DNA from: Zhongshania marina
GTDB lineage: Bacteria; Pseudomonadota; Gammaproteobacteria; Pseudomonadales; Spongiibacteraceae
Length of the DNA: 64,000 nucleotides
Direction: 5' to 3'
NCBI RefSeq assembly: GCF_002915595.1
Contig: NZ_PQGG01000019.1
Location: 1 to 64,000 of the forward strand
Under the pieces are notes generated by a model. It saw nothing but the letters and a program-made list of their open reading frames with translations. It did not search any database and was not told where the DNA came from. This document shows, in pieces, positions 63,830 through 64,000 of this stretch. The first letter of the stretch is position 1. Each line of letters begins with the position of its first letter. Both the position numbers and the translations under genes were made by a program.

Positions 63830-64000
63830 TTTTTCCTGACTACAAAAATCGCCCCGTTTATTAACACCGAGCGTGATTAAAAAGACTGCGCAGCAGACTA
63901 CCCAAGCTGGCATTATAAGGCAATTACAAATCAGGCCAGTTATAGTAGAACTACCAGCAAGAATTTTACAATTTCAGCCCTATTTACAGCATTATTGGGC

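Noticed and set aside
1-64000. CRISPR arrays, rRNA operons, toxin-antitoxin or known defence genes
   Set aside because: No regularly spaced repeats and no rRNA sequence were seen. No gene resembled a known defence or toxin-antitoxin family, including inside the satellite.

Overview
The window is gammaproteobacterial chromosome. Gene content and order are close to the Pseudomonas-type arrangement: gacA-uvrC-pgsA with tRNA-Gly and tRNA-Cys; murB-ptp-kdsB-lpxK-exbD-exbB-comEC; lolCDE; mfd-gap-nqrABCDEF-apbE-nqrM; lexA-sulA-topA. The Na+-pumping NADH dehydrogenase operon suggests a marine relative (a Cellvibrionales/Spongiibacteraceae-like organism is my guess). I could not run any search, so the taxon is inference.

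Positions 1-285 hold an exported-protein-like reading frame that runs into the 3' end of a decayed IS3-family insertion sequence. Positions 443-10627 are an integrated element of about 10.1 kb, bounded by a perfect 57-bp direct repeat of the 3' part of tRNA-Leu(UAA). It carries a tyrosine integrase, a run of small translationally coupled genes, an AlpA/excisionase-like regulator, a DUF3987 primase/helicase-like protein, a terminase small/large subunit pair, two small unknown genes, a candidate structured RNA ending in a terminator, and a CsrA/RsmA paralogue on the opposite strand. It has no capsid, portal, tail or lysis genes, so it looks like a phage satellite that brings its own packaging motor and a post-transcriptional regulator. 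Repeated 11-bp motifs near both ends look like integrase arm sites, and related copies sit between the replication and packaging modules.

Positions 10571-14222 carry tRNA-Leu, an unusual S53-like/subtilase protease with a CFI-box C-terminus and an overlapping putative lipoprotein partner, tRNA-Cys with decayed partial copies beside it, and tRNA-Gly. From 14.3 to 24.4 kb, on the minus strand, lie lipid, DNA-repair and envelope genes: pgsA, uvrC, gacA, an AlkB-like dioxygenase, murB, a low-MW tyrosine phosphatase, kdsB, lpxK, msbA, exbD and exbB. Next come comEC (minus) and a DUF2062 gene (plus), then lolCDE (minus), which exports lipoproteins. From 30.8 kb there is a DAHP synthase (plus), then the nqr operon with its maturation factors apbE and nqrM (minus), a long-form GAPDH (minus) and mfd (plus).

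From 44.4 to 53.8 kb are csiV, a methylthioadenosine/inosine phosphorylase-like gene, an MscS channel, the lexA-sulA SOS operon behind two LexA boxes, topA and small conserved genes. From 53.8 kb to the end are a universal stress protein, Uup, a Slt lytic transglycosylase, a MOSC protein with a glutaredoxin-like partner, an AmtB ammonium transporter, a SpoU-type RNA methyltransferase, and a MoxR ATPase/VWA pair. Apart from the satellite and the protease locus, the window is ordinary core chromosome.
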